From Acheta domesticus (taxonomy: Eukaryota > Arthropoda > Insecta > Orthoptera > Gryllidae), in the NCBI GenBank assembly GCA_031308135.1, contig JAHLJT010000631.1, positions 7,284,764 through 7,348,763 on the forward strand: a DNA stretch of 64,000 nucleotides. The letters run 5' to 3'. Positions 20,318-31,493 of the stretch are shown piece by piece. Each line of letters opens with the position of its first letter. Within the stretch, counting starts at the first letter, position 1. Under the pieces are notes generated by a model that saw only the letters and a list, made by a program, of their open reading frames with translations, ran no database searches and had not been told where the DNA came from. The position numbers were made by a program, and so were the translations under genes.

Positions 20318-21021
20318 TGGTGCATGTTTTATCGTGGGAGGTGGTAATGATCTTCCTCCGTTAAATGGCGAGATCCGGCGCCAATCATTTCGTTGCCAGG
20401 GTTTCCTCAACCAGGTATCTCCCACATGAGTGGCACCGTTCCAGCCTGGACAAGCTTCAAGCTCCCGACCGGTCTCCCGACATACATGGTAGTGTAGTGC
20501 ATGTAAGTGTAAGTGTGCGTAAAGGTTGTGGGTAGGACGAGGAAGAGGAAGGAAAGATGGGGCGCGGTCCGTAGCCCGTTTTACAGTCGTTTTAGGCGCC
20601 GACCTACCGTCGACTAGCGGGGTTTTCCCCAACCAGGTATCTCCCATAAACACGACACCACCCCAGCCGGGAAAAGCTCTAAGTCCCGCCCGGTCTTCTG
20701 ACATGTGTGCTAGTGTATTGTATGTTAATGTGTGTGTGTGTGTGTGTAAGGGGGAGGATAGAACAAGGCCGAGGAAGGAAAGATCGCGCTCGGTCCCTGG
20801 CTCGTTTTTAGGGTACTGCTTCGGCATTCGCCTGGAGTTGATCGGAGAAACCACGGAAAACTATTGATCAGAGCATCCGACCGCTAGATTTCTCCTCCAG
20901 ACAGAGACTGAATTCGACCTAGCTGACGAGCTATATCGAAAATCCTGCCGCCATCAGGACTCGAACAAAGGACCTCCCGGTCAGAGGGACTGCAGTGACA
21001 TCAGTTGATGCAGTGAGCCAC
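20318..21021 (-). mobile_element. SINE-1 composite (two overlapping partial copies)
   Basis: On the plus strand the family tail-to-middle segment runs from 20318 to about 20590, then the sequence jumps back to the tail region (CGCCGACCTACCGTCGACTA) and continues through to the head at about 21021. So the middle-tail part is present twice. A (GT)n run near 20735 is longer in copy 2. Explained by a SINE inserting next to, or recombining with, another SINE. Confidence 0.75.
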
Positions 21022-21025
21022 CTAA

Positions 21026-21181
21026 GGGGTCGTCCATAATTTATGTCACGCTAAAGGAGGAGGAAGGGGGTCTGAGGCAGCGTTACGCTGCGTTACATAG
21101 AGATACGGTAGTGTGTTACAAGGGGGAGAGGGTGTATTGAAAATACTGGAAATTTGCGTTACGTAATTTATGGACAGCCCC
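21026..21181. mobile_element. Harbinger-like MITE, 156 bp, TAA target duplication
   Basis: Ends GGGGTCGTCCATAATTTATG and, reversed, GGGGCTGTCCATAAATTACG, with TAA on both sides (21023-21025, 21182-21184). It is inserted at the very head of the SINE-1 copy. The core keeps GCAGCGTTACGCTGCGTTAC. Confidence 0.8.
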
Positions 21182-21269
21182 TAAGCCGGTTGGACACCGC
21201 TTGGAAAAAACTGCATTGTGTGTGTTGATTCTGTCGTGCTCTTCCACTGAGTGCATCAAAGGGCTGTGT

Positions 21270-21950
21270 TGCGGGCAGCGCGGCGCGGCGCGGCGGGGGG
21301 CCATGGCGGCACTGTCCCCGCCCTCCCACCAATCCCCGCCCTTCCCCACCAATCCCCGCACAATCCCCTGTCACTCCCCGCCCCGCCTCCCCAATCCCCG
21401 CCCCTCCCCCAATCCTCGCCACACCCATCCAATCTCCGCATCTCCCCACCCAATCCCCTCCCTCCCCACCCGATCCCCGCCCCTACCCCCAATCCCCTCC
21501 CCTCCCCACCCAATCCCCGCCCCCTCCAACCCAATCCCCGCCCCGAGCGGGCGCGCGGGCGCCTGATGGGCGCATCCTGCCGGCGCTGGCAGCGGCCTGG
21601 CAACACAGCAGCGCAGCGGCGCGCAGCCCCCGGCGCGCGATGTAATCGATGTGTACTCGCAATTAGAGGAGGCCGCGTTCGAGCCAGCGCCCCTCCCCTC
21701 CCTGCCCTCCCGTGCCCCACCCCGCGGACCGTTCCCCGCCCCGCCCTCCCCTGCGGGGCCTCGACCCCCCCCCCGCGCCGGCGACGAACAATCTCGGCAA
21801 ATTGGTCGCATCCTCGCCACCCTCCCGCTCGCCCCCCTCCCCCCGACCCTCCCCGCCACCGCCCGCATTCCGCGACTTCCGCGCCCCGCCCCGCCCACGC
21901 TCCCCGCCCCTACTCCGCGCCACAGTGGATCATAATGGAAGGGAACTGAA
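21270..21950. other. CpG-rich block with CCAAT/GC-box minisatellite
   Basis: Very GC-rich DNA. From about 21320 to 21545 it is an imperfect 17-20-bp repeat of the type CCCACCCAATCCCCGCCCC, containing about nine CCAAT pentamers, most followed by CCCCGCCC. Long proline- or glycine-rich frames on both strands arise from composition. It could be a CpG-island promoter, but no adjoining exon is visible. Confidence 0.65.
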
Positions 21951-22179
21951 AACGTCAGAAAATTGGCGCTGATAATGTCTTAAGATAATTCTGTAGTGGC
22001 AGCAGAGATCTTGTGGTACTCCATGATTAAAATTTCGCGATAAAAGTGGTCGTAGAGTCACTGATGATGGGGAAAAAATTCTCGAAACACGTGTATGGCT
22101 GAATTTTCTGCAAAGTAAGTTTATAAAATCTACAATTGTACTTGTATCCTGAAATTTTTGTCTTCAGATGCTAGTAATT

Positions 22180-22715
22180 CAGTCGACTCCGGTTATAGTG
22201 AAACTTCTGGGGCCTAACATGTTCACTATATCAGAGATTCACTACATCCGATGGTGTCAATTAAATGGAATTTCTCCACAATGATTGATTTTGTTAATGT
22301 ACCGGAAAATTCATTAGCAGCACGAACTGAAAATTCCAATGTCTTCATTTGTCCTTAAAAAAATCAATTATAATGAATTGTTTGCTTCGTAACATTTTAC
22401 ATTAGATCCCTCTCCTGAGTTCGTCCTCCCATATTTGATTCTCCATTGTCCTCTGTCTATAAGTATCGTAATGTAGACATGACAACTTTCAATGCCTCTG
22501 GCACTGTTGGAACACCATCCCACTCTCCGAAGCCCTTTTAATCGCCAAATGACACAAGAGATTCAACTGATTTCCAGGACTTTTTCTACGTTCACTATTG
22601 CCGAGGTTCACGATCACTATCCCCGAATTTTCTCACGCTCATTTGTAAAGTAATGGAACGGGACCAGTGACTTATGTTCAGTATAACCGAGGGTTCACTA
22701 CATCGGAGTCGACTG
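22180..22715. mobile_element. pogo/Tc1-like MITE, CAGTCGACTCCGG ends
   Basis: Inverted ends CAGTCGACTCCGGTTATAGT and, reversed, CAGTCGACTCCGATGTAGTG, 536 bp. Sub-terminal pieces such as TTCACTATA...GTTCACTACA repeat inside. Other copies are at 31494-32040 and 61771-62308. No coding capacity. Confidence 0.8.
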
Positions 22716-22942
22716 TACAATTTATCTGGCATACCCTGTGTTACTCGGGTATTGCTTATTAACATTCTTCTATTAGGAAAAGAAATAACTTTATGTATGG
22801 TTTAACACCATCCTACCCTGCTTCGCTTCGTAATGACGCTCCGTTGCCTCACATGCCACGCCCCTTCTCCGATCAGCCCGACTCACTGAGCCCTCTTTCA
22901 CCTTCACCGTTCTTCTCTCCTCACTCTACCTCGCCCCACCTG

Positions 22943-23445
22943 ACCGGGAGAGGTGGCTCAGCGCATCAGCTGATGTCACTGCAGTGCCTCTGATCGGGAG
23001 TCCCAAGTTACACTCCCGACGGCGGCAGGATTTTCGACACTAGCTTGTCAGCTAAGTCGATGAAATCTGTCGCTGTCCTGGAGAAGAATTCTAGCGGTCG
23101 GCTGCTCTGATCGGTAGTTCTCCGATCAACGTAAGCGAATGCCGGAGCAGTACCCTAACAAACGGGCCACGGACCGCGCGCTATCTTTCTTCCTCTTCCT
23201 TGTCCTATCCTCTCCTCTTACACACACACACTTACACTAACATGCAGTACACCACCACACATGCCGGGAGAGCGGTCGGGAGCTAAGAGCTTGTCTCGGC
23301 TGGGGCGGTGCCCCACTGATGGGAGACACCTGGTTGGGGACCCCGCGAGTCGACTGTAGGATCTCGCCATCTAGCGAGGAAAGATTACCGCCACCTCCCG
23401 AGGAAAAATACACACTACACTTACGGTACTCTGTAGTTGACCGCT
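22943..23445 (+). mobile_element. SINE-1 with 3' end deleted
   Basis: Starts ACCGGGAGAGGTGGCTCAGC after the sequence CGCCCCACCTG. The matching 3' target duplication seen in copy 2 is missing here, because the SINE tail and the following ~80 bp are replaced by a short rearranged stretch near 23427-23468. Confidence 0.82.
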
Positions 23446-23469
23446 GTAGTTTGACGCCGCCATCGTTGC

Positions 23470-24437
23470 TAGGGCAGATATCAACAGGAGCATTGTTGGA
23501 TTATCCCATTGCTCATCACTTTCGGATGACAATGAGATCGGGATGATAAAGGACAGATCGCGCAAGACCCGAGGCCCGCTAACAAGGGTTTGCTTCGAAA
23601 TTTATCTTAAGAATTACGGATGCAACCGATCAGGCCAGCCGGACAGGCAAAGGTAGGTCTAGAACCAGCTATTTAGCTGTCTGAAATGCATAAATTCTAA
23701 CGTAATGGTATTCGAACCTAAAAACTCACGGTGAACGAATCTTCAATTGTGGTACCCAAACAACAAACACTTAGCAAATTTATTACTTTCTCTTTTATTT
23801 ACATCACTAATTTCCAATGCTCGCAGTCACTGAGAGGAAACTCTGCAGCTTCCAGAATTTTTGAGAGGTGACTAAGGTTTTGTGAGATACCCAGTAACTG
23901 GAAAAAATTCGATGGTGAGGAAAAAATTAATATATTTTATTCTGTTATTGCGCTCACTTTTATACTGCTCTCACAGACTGCTTCTCACTGCGTACTGTTG
24001 CCACTGTTAAGAGTAATATTCTGTCATATTCGGACTAATGAACATCTGTTAGAATCAAATGAATAATGTTTGATGATAATAAATTGTTGCGAGAAAACGT
24101 GAACTACCAACTCTGCTGAAAATCCGTTGCTAAAAATATCATTTCATAATAATTATTCTTATTTTCTAAAGTTGACAAAAAGCCGAAATGCGGTGTTTAT
24201 GGGGGTTGTGGTACTCCTAAACTAATTTTTACGGTTTTATTGGTGCGATGTTGTTCATGCATTGAAAACTAATAAACACGTTACTGCAGTATTTAAGACT
24301 GTTTTTGTTAAAATATTTAATTTTTTGAAGCATTTTACGAAAGAGTTTTGTTTATTCAGCAGTGTGCGTATCATTTTTCGGGAAATTTTTGAGTGCCTTA
24401 TTAATATTTATTGATTGTCTGTTTAATTGTTATTTAT
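23470..24437. other. AT-rich sequence, nothing recognised
   Basis: Shared with copy 2 up to 24318. No transposon ends or coding signal. Confidence 0.5.
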
Positions 24438-24876
24438 TATTCGTATCTTTTAATTAGAGACAGTAATTGGATAAATTAAATCAGGAACACAACACTTAAA
24501 ATCACACATCAAGTTGGTTCACTTAAATTGTTTTTGCTACATGTACTACGTTTCACGATAAGATTTATCGTTTCTTCAGACATAATTCATATTAATATTT
24601 TAAATTTAATAATTCGTGCACACTGTGTTTAATGCTTAGATGTGTTATGTAAACATTGTTTAAAGAACATCATTAGTTGAAAGACCAACTTTTTGAGGTC
24701 TATTGCCTCGGTCCTCGGTCTATTACTCGGTCGGGATCACAATGATGGCTAAAACTGTAAAGGAACAAAAATGAGACTTGAGATGATATGAAAAATGGTA
24801 TGAAACATTTTAATGCAACCCAATATAGTGTGATTTTAAGTGATGTGTTTCTATCTCTAATTAAAAGATACGAAAA
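24438..24876. repeat. Possible MITE with 25-bp inverted ends
   Basis: Left ATTCGTATCTTTTAATTAGA and right (reversed) TTTCGTATCTTTTAATTAGA match over about 25 bp with one or two differences. The interior is AT-rich. No target duplication was identified, and its right end adjoins a retroelement fragment, so it may be a true MITE or a chance survivor of a larger repeat. Confidence 0.5.
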
Positions 24877-25065
24877 ATAAAGATATGTGAAAGATCCTCA
24901 AGCCTAATGAAGCCTCCGAGCTAAATTCTAATCGCCTGTTTCGTCGCCCGAGATAATACCTTCTTTCTCCGCTAGGGTGAAAGGAGCGTAGAGAATTTGC
25001 GTGGTCAGACGGAAGAGCGGGCCTGATGGCCCGAGTCTCGCCACGTAAATAAGGCACTAACTAAC
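24877..25065 (+). mobile_element. Retroelement 3' fragment with conserved hairpin
   Basis: Plus-strand copy of the fragment at 18644-18910, ending GACGGAAGAGCGGGCC-TGAT-GGCCCGAGTCTCGCC, ACGTAAATAAGGC and a (CTAA)n tail. The stem is at 25018-25033. Confidence 0.6.
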
Positions 25066-27885
25066 TAACAGTTGCGCGATTAATATCTGCAGTTTCCCTT
25101 TCGCTGAGTGCCACTGTGCGCCGGGCAGCCCCAGCGCTGCTCGCGCGCTGAACCCACCCCACCCCACTACACCCCCTCCACTCCACCTCACGACTTCGTT
25201 ATCTGTCATGGCCTAATGGCGGACGCCACGGTCATAATTAACTATGATGACTTCGGTCGCGACGGAGCAACCGCTGGCGTGCCAGCCTAGTGTTTCCGGC
25301 CAAATTCGATTCCGGCCAAAACCGATGGGTTTTCGGATGCGAAACTCGGTGACACTCTTGAAGTATAATAATTACAAAAGAATTTTCGGGAATCATTCGG
25401 GTTCTCACCGCAAATTAAATCGGCAGAATAAGAATTCAAAGAGAATTCGGACTTGAGTGGTACTATCTAGCGAAACAGCAAGTCCGAACGTCTAAATTGG
25501 AATAGAAGGAAAAGGGCTTTAACCATCGGGTGCTGAATACAGGATTCCACTTATCAGGTTGCCGAGACCATGCGCACTCATAGTTTTGATGGCGGGAGTC
25601 GCAAGGCTATATCGACGCTAAGATTGTTGCAAAACGTGAGTTTTTGCGAGTAAAGCAAACGCTAATGTCAAAAAGCAATGACCGCTTATTGCATGACCAG
25701 TAGAACTAAAAGAAAACAGCAATATTTGGTGTTCGAATAAAAAATGGCTCAGGATTTGGAAATGAAAATGAAAGTTAAACGAACTATATTCCATTTTAAA
25801 GATGAAGAGCTTTCTATGAGAAAAAAATTCAGTCCAAATGCTTAGAGAAAATCATATAAGTCAAAGCGCTTCTGCTTGTCTTCACGACCATACATGTGGA
25901 CCTTTTATATTCCCTAGGCTCGTCTATTTTCCCATGTCCCGTTACTCGAGTAGCTGTCATTGTATAGTTGTTCTCGTTACTCGTGTAAGGTCGTTCCCAG
26001 TGTTTTCTCACGGTCTCTTGCCCGCTTTCTTCCTCTACGTATCCTGCCAAGGCGAGCAAACTGACACAAGAAGAAACTACTTAAAATATTTCAAAATTAG
26101 TGGTAATAAAATTAAATCAAAATAATTGATTTAATTTTCAATACAATAAAAAAATAACGGGAGTGTTCTTTATATTATCGTGCTATTTTCAAGTTATCAT
26201 TACGTTCCTTCAATATCTCGCATCTTTACCTTGTATAACAAACAAATAAAAATATTGAAAGAATGTGTGACGTTAATTAACTTTTGCTATGGTCACTAAT
26301 TAACATAGTCGAGGATTGTTTTATTTTTGGTAGATAATTGCACCATTCCCATCTTCAAAACAGGATATTTGAAGTCAGTATGAACTTTCTGTTGAATGAA
26401 ATGATAGTATCTTTTTCACAAAGTTATTCCCGCTAATGTTAGATGCTTAATCATAATATGAAAGTCATTGTTTCGAAAGTATTCGCACTCATAAGGAAGT
26501 TTTCCGTGTACTTAAGTTGTCCACTTTTTGCAGTATATCAAATTGCCATCTTGCCTTGTTGAGAGCAAGATCCATTCCACGCGATTTGTTTGTTAAATGA
26601 CTTCCTTGACTACCTTACATTCAACGACCGAAGAAAGAAAAATTGTCCTCATGTAGTCGTCTCATCTTCTTGTGTAGTGTCCTTATAGATGTCCTAATGT
26701 GATTGTACTGTAGTACGCAAGGAGAAGATTACATTTGTACATTTGTCCAACTGTGCCACAACCACTGTGGTATTTAGGGAGGTAAATTTGGCATCTGAAA
26801 ATTGGCAATTTCTTTTCTATATTCTCCAAGTGTGTATTACATTGGATTAGATTAAAGAAAACGTTAAACAGTGATACTTCAGTAGTATTAGTCACTATTT
26901 TTGAGGTTATAGCTACGCTTTAGTAGAAATAAGTAAACAAAATTAAAATAGCTTGATGTGTTTAAAAATAAATATCTTAATTTTTAGCATGAAAAATATT
27001 CTGGAAATAACATTTAAAACAATATATTTAAGAAGCAACGTTCAGCGATATATGGCAAGTTTTTTCGCATCGCCCAATAACTGGCATTCGTGTAAAGGCA
27101 CCTTCAGACATTCTGTCATGGTCTCTCGTAAGTTGTTTTGGCAAGTAGATTGCAGCTCCTATACTTGATATGGAGGCGTGAAAGGTGTCTTTGACGCCAT
27201 ATTAGACATAGCTGAACAGTATTTTAGAATAAAGTATTTTTCAGGCACTTGCTGCTAAACGTCTGCAATGAAATCGAACGAACATCTTTTCTAGAGAAAT
27301 AGAAAAAAAATCAACATCGATACCTCTCCTTCTATTTAATTTTCTTTATCGACGAATTAAAAAAATGTAGGGTGTAGTCAATATTGTTCCCATTCAATTT
27401 GCTTTGTCACAGTTGGATTACTGCGTAGCCATTCAACAGAAGTATTTTTCACTCAGAAGAAATAATAAGTGTGTTTCAGTAATAATTTTTCAATATTGTG
27501 CATTATGGTAGAATTTATTTTTCAATGGAGATATTTTCCAAGAAAATTTTATTTCATTGAAATAATTTAAATTCTTGAATTTAGTATCGAAAATGGCTAC
27601 CATCAAGAAATGTAACAAGAACAATATATCTTCATGGTTTGGAATACATTAAATACTAAGATGTGCCGCAAATATAATTTCAGCAAAAAACAATATTTTC
27701 TTTTGATTGAGCGCGTAATAACATGGAATAAATCTGTTAATATTTTGGGTCACTAACGCTGAGCGTGTGTGATGTCAGAGTTGGATGGTCCTCGTGTTCA
27801 AAACAACGCACTTATCGCGCCCCAGGGCAGCAATTAAGATAACTGGACGACCGACCGTGAACTCCCACAAGGGGCGATGGAGTCA
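25066..27885. other. Unassigned AT-rich region
   Basis: About 2.8 kb up to the assembly gap. The first 250 bp are less AT-rich. Scattered frames of 60-95 codons on both strands have no recognisable motifs. No transposon ends found. If the two long copies are alleles, this stretch should match the sequence following position 64000. Confidence 0.45.
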
Positions 27886-28885
27886 NNNNNNNNNNNNNNN
27901 NNNNNNNNNNNNNNNNNNNNNNNNNNNNNNNNNNNNNNNNNNNNNNNNNNNNNNNNNNNNNNNNNNNNNNNNNNNNNNNNNNNNNNNNNNNNNNNNNNNN
28001 NNNNNNNNNNNNNNNNNNNNNNNNNNNNNNNNNNNNNNNNNNNNNNNNNNNNNNNNNNNNNNNNNNNNNNNNNNNNNNNNNNNNNNNNNNNNNNNNNNNN
28101 NNNNNNNNNNNNNNNNNNNNNNNNNNNNNNNNNNNNNNNNNNNNNNNNNNNNNNNNNNNNNNNNNNNNNNNNNNNNNNNNNNNNNNNNNNNNNNNNNNNN
28201 NNNNNNNNNNNNNNNNNNNNNNNNNNNNNNNNNNNNNNNNNNNNNNNNNNNNNNNNNNNNNNNNNNNNNNNNNNNNNNNNNNNNNNNNNNNNNNNNNNNN
28301 NNNNNNNNNNNNNNNNNNNNNNNNNNNNNNNNNNNNNNNNNNNNNNNNNNNNNNNNNNNNNNNNNNNNNNNNNNNNNNNNNNNNNNNNNNNNNNNNNNNN
28401 NNNNNNNNNNNNNNNNNNNNNNNNNNNNNNNNNNNNNNNNNNNNNNNNNNNNNNNNNNNNNNNNNNNNNNNNNNNNNNNNNNNNNNNNNNNNNNNNNNNN
28501 NNNNNNNNNNNNNNNNNNNNNNNNNNNNNNNNNNNNNNNNNNNNNNNNNNNNNNNNNNNNNNNNNNNNNNNNNNNNNNNNNNNNNNNNNNNNNNNNNNNN
28601 NNNNNNNNNNNNNNNNNNNNNNNNNNNNNNNNNNNNNNNNNNNNNNNNNNNNNNNNNNNNNNNNNNNNNNNNNNNNNNNNNNNNNNNNNNNNNNNNNNNN
28701 NNNNNNNNNNNNNNNNNNNNNNNNNNNNNNNNNNNNNNNNNNNNNNNNNNNNNNNNNNNNNNNNNNNNNNNNNNNNNNNNNNNNNNNNNNNNNNNNNNNN
28801 NNNNNNNNNNNNNNNNNNNNNNNNNNNNNNNNNNNNNNNNNNNNNNNNNNNNNNNNNNNNNNNNNNNNNNNNNNNNNNNNNNNNN
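27886..28885. other. Assembly gap (exactly 1000 N)
   Basis: A round-number run of N marks a scaffold join of unknown true length. Open frames spanning it have no meaning. Confidence 0.99.
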
Positions 28886-30177
28886 GAACTCCCGAATGGA
28901 TATTTTGAGTTGTCAGAATTATGGACTCGGTCGGAAAGAGGAGTGTGATGGATCAATCATTCCGTCGAACATATCATGGGGTATTATTGTTCCATAGAAC
29001 ATGAATTTGAATTTAAAGTTTATGGACCCACATCTTTAATTCTTTCTCACTCTTGCTCTCTCTCGCTCTCTTCGCTCTCTCTCTCTCGCTCTTTCTCTCT
29101 CTCTCGTGCAGGAACCGCGCGAGTTTCTCCCGGAAGGACGCAGTGACAGGCACATTGCCCGCCTAACCCTCGCTGCACGCCCATCACTAATGAAGACAAA
29201 CTCCTTCGAAATTACTCGGAGTACCGAGGACTTACGACCCCATCAATCAGACGATGCGCGAGCAGCCTCACGATGGATTTAAAGAGCACAAAACTCATCC
29301 TGCTGTGGAGAATCCCTGCGACAACCTGATGCTCCGAATTTAGTGTTGTCTTTCCAGGTGCTGGGGCCCCGTGTCGAATGCCAGCTCACCTCACCCTTGT
29401 GTTGCAGAGCCTCCTCCGTGGAAAATGTGTGACAAAAATCGTAAAACGTAGCTTTGCGCGGGATAATTAGCGTGATTCCTGAATTTCCGTCAACCTTTGT
29501 TGTTTTCTCTCACTAAACCTTTCTCTCAACTTAATGGTGGCCATTCGCTACGTCTGGAATCAAGAAAAGGGAACCACAAGAAATATAATTGGAAAGCATA
29601 ATTCAGTCACCAGCGCAACGTTTAAAATAGTGCTATTAAAAACTGAACTACTATAAAAAACCTGAATAGGTGAATAACTGTTAATGAACGTCTTAGGACT
29701 CAAATTATGTCACCTGATAGTGACCACGCAGGAATATGAAATATTGATTTTGACATGCATGTATTATATCTTAAAGTTTCAGCAAAGGAAACAGCCAGAA
29801 CAGATATCGTAGAAAGATATTGAACAGTTTTTGAAAACGGTTTATTTATCATGTTCTATACAGATTCGTCAAATACAAAAGGAACCAAAAGAAGCTGCAG
29901 CACTTAGGGATGAATAAACAATTACTACAACAGGCTGCGTGTTTTCGAGTGCCTGTCAATCATATTTAAACGGCGAGTGGCGGCGCTGGTGGTGACAAAG
30001 AACGTCCACTTGAGCGACCGAGAAGTGAATGGGGGCTGGGAGAGCACTGGCGGGGACGGGGAGTGCCGACAGCAGAAGCCGAGCAGCAAGCAGTTGGTGG
30101 TTGAGGACATGGATGTGAGGGCTACACGAAATATAGTAGGCGAAAAACGACGAAATGCTGTGTTCATGTCGAAGAAT
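28886..30177. other. Unassigned region with a (CT)n-rich stretch
   Basis: A CTCTCG/CTCT-rich low-complexity run lies near 29040-29106. The rest has no supported feature. Confidence 0.45.
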
Positions 30178-30382
30178 AATTTTTTTTTGTTATTTAAAGT
30201 CGCATCAACATCTAGATCATTAGCGACCACTATTGGTGTCTTTTAACGTTATGGCAACTGAAGATGACGCGATATGGTGATGATAGGGGGTGAAAGGACG
30301 AACACAGACAAACATGTCCGAGGTGAGACTTGAACCTGCGATCCTTGGGTCCGAACCCGCTACGGCACTACTTCCTTAGCGA
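30178..30382 (-). mobile_element. SINE-3 (minus strand, diverged)
   Basis: Plus-strand order is tail (TTTTTGTTATTTAAAGTC), body (GGTGATGATAGGGGGTGAAAG), then head with a decayed B box (GACTTGAACCTGCGATCC). It matches 7646-7849 in reverse orientation. Confidence 0.65.
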
Positions 30383-30438
30383 TCTTCGCTCCCGGAATCG
30401 GCAAAGAATAGTTACTTATGCATCAAGGGCGTTATAAG

Positions 30439-31316
30439 TAGAGACCGGAAAAATATGTAGAATGAAACGTCAAAATATGTACATAAATATGTAATGAAAC
30501 AGTAAGTATATGTAATAAATATGTAAAATCGGACATAAAATGTAATATTAAAATATTCTAATTATAGAACTCATTTTCATAATACGAACTTACATTTATA
30601 AAAAAATCCCTACACAAATTTTAAAACAATGCCAACGTTTTTAAAAATCATTTGGAATACAAAAGTTGATGCCCATCTGCACCATACAACTTTCCTATCT
30701 GTAGTAAAACCTTCACAAATTGATATCCAGGAATGTAGTTTAGCAGCCAGACTAGATGTAATAGAAGCCATCGTACAAACTGGCGAAACCTACGACCAGC
30801 AAACAATCACTGCGGCGTGGAATATTCTCATCGAAGTGTTTCACGACGGCGATCTGCATAGTGTCTTGGAAATTGAGGTTAAAGGTCACCAAACGCGACG
30901 TTAATGATACTTCTCACACCTAAAGTTGAGAATGATCTGTCGCTGACGCGCACTTCCCGCCACTGAGATAAATGAAGCAGGCACGTAGGACTGTCAGAAT
31001 ATTCGACCTGCGTCTTCACGAAACGTACCTCGAGTAGAGTACGCAGTAGAACGCAGTAAAAATGTAGGAAATAAAGTTGAATTTTTTTAAAATACTTCTT
31101 TTCATAAAAATATGTAAGAAAATTGATAAAAATAAAAAATAAGTTGAGAAAATAGCGAAATATGTAAAATATGTAATATAGTACCAAATATGTAAAAATA
31201 TGTAACGAAAAAATTTGATATTGTGTTTGGACGGCGATAATTCGCCAAGATTACAATTTTGAGAACGGTAAGTAGAAAGACAAAAAATATGTAATTACAT
31301 AAAAATCCGGTCTCTA
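30439..31316. mobile_element. hAT-like element with 8-bp target duplication
   Basis: Perfect inverted ends TAGAGACCGG...CCGGTCTCTA flanked by GTTATAAG on both sides (30431-30438, 31317-31324). An 8-bp duplication with short TAGAGACCGG-type ends fits the hAT superfamily. The 878-bp element is rich in AATATGTAA motifs near both ends, possible transposase-binding repeats. It carries one short frame of unknown identity and no transposase domain that I can recognise. Confidence 0.82.
30629..30904 (+). CDS. Unassigned ORF inside hAT-like element
   Basis: 91 codons, beginning MPTFLKIIWNTKVD and containing LAARLDVIEAIVQTGETYDQ and TITAAWNILIEVF, a composition typical of a folded helical protein rather than AT-rich noise. 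It lacks a hAT dimerisation or DDE motif. It may be a captured or leftover transposase fragment, or a chance frame. No homologue comes to mind and I do not assign a function. Confidence 0.3.
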   Translation: MPTFLKIIWNTKVDAHLHHTTFLSVVKPSQIDIQECSLAARLDVIEAIVQTGETYDQQTITAAWNILIEVFHDGDLHSVLEIEVKGHQTRR

Positions 31317-31348
31317 GTTATAAGAGTTCTGATGATCGAGCGGCGACG

Positions 31349-31408
31349 AAATGGCCGAAGACCTATTGCCGCTCGAGACTATCGAAGACCTATTGCCGCT
31401 CGAGATCA
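31349..31408. repeat. Short tandem duplication
   Basis: The 25-bp stretch CGAAGACCTATTGCCGCTCG-AGA... occurs twice in a row with 33-bp spacing, just right of the hAT-like element. Confidence 0.7.
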
Positions 31409-31493
31409 TTAGAATCAGTGAACGCCCGTGGTACATACATGCTTTTATTTTGTACGTAATTTTAAAAATTCAGATTCATTTATTTACTAACTA

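Larger units (their letters stand above)
6304..24318 (+). repeat. Long duplicated segment, copy 1
   Basis: Matches 43874-64000 in the same orientation and order. The match begins immediately after the (TTA)n array and continues at least to 24318, the point equivalent to the last base of the window in copy 2, so the right boundary is not seen. A by-eye comparison of about 750 bp (19001-19756 against 58580-59338) shows roughly seven substitutions, near 1%. Length differences come from two LINE insertions in copy 2, a longer (ACGG)n array and four extra minisatellite units in copy 1, and a small copy 1 deletion near 23430. See findings for the haplotig interpretation. Confidence 0.95.

Noticed and set aside
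21251..21949. Long proline/arginine-rich open frame (about 232 codons) and its glycine/arginine-rich antisense frames
   Set aside because: They result from extreme C-richness and a minisatellite. The same region in copy 2 has frame-changing indels and encodes different sequences.
22055..22095. Hammerhead ribozyme candidate (CTGATGATGGGG...CTCGAAAC)
   Set aside because: Core-like words are present but stem II starts with a mismatch, stem III needs a bulge, and no stem I can be formed. A covariance-model search for hammerhead families would decide.
27785..28956. Frames of more than 340 codons on both strands
   Set aside because: They consist almost entirely of the N gap.
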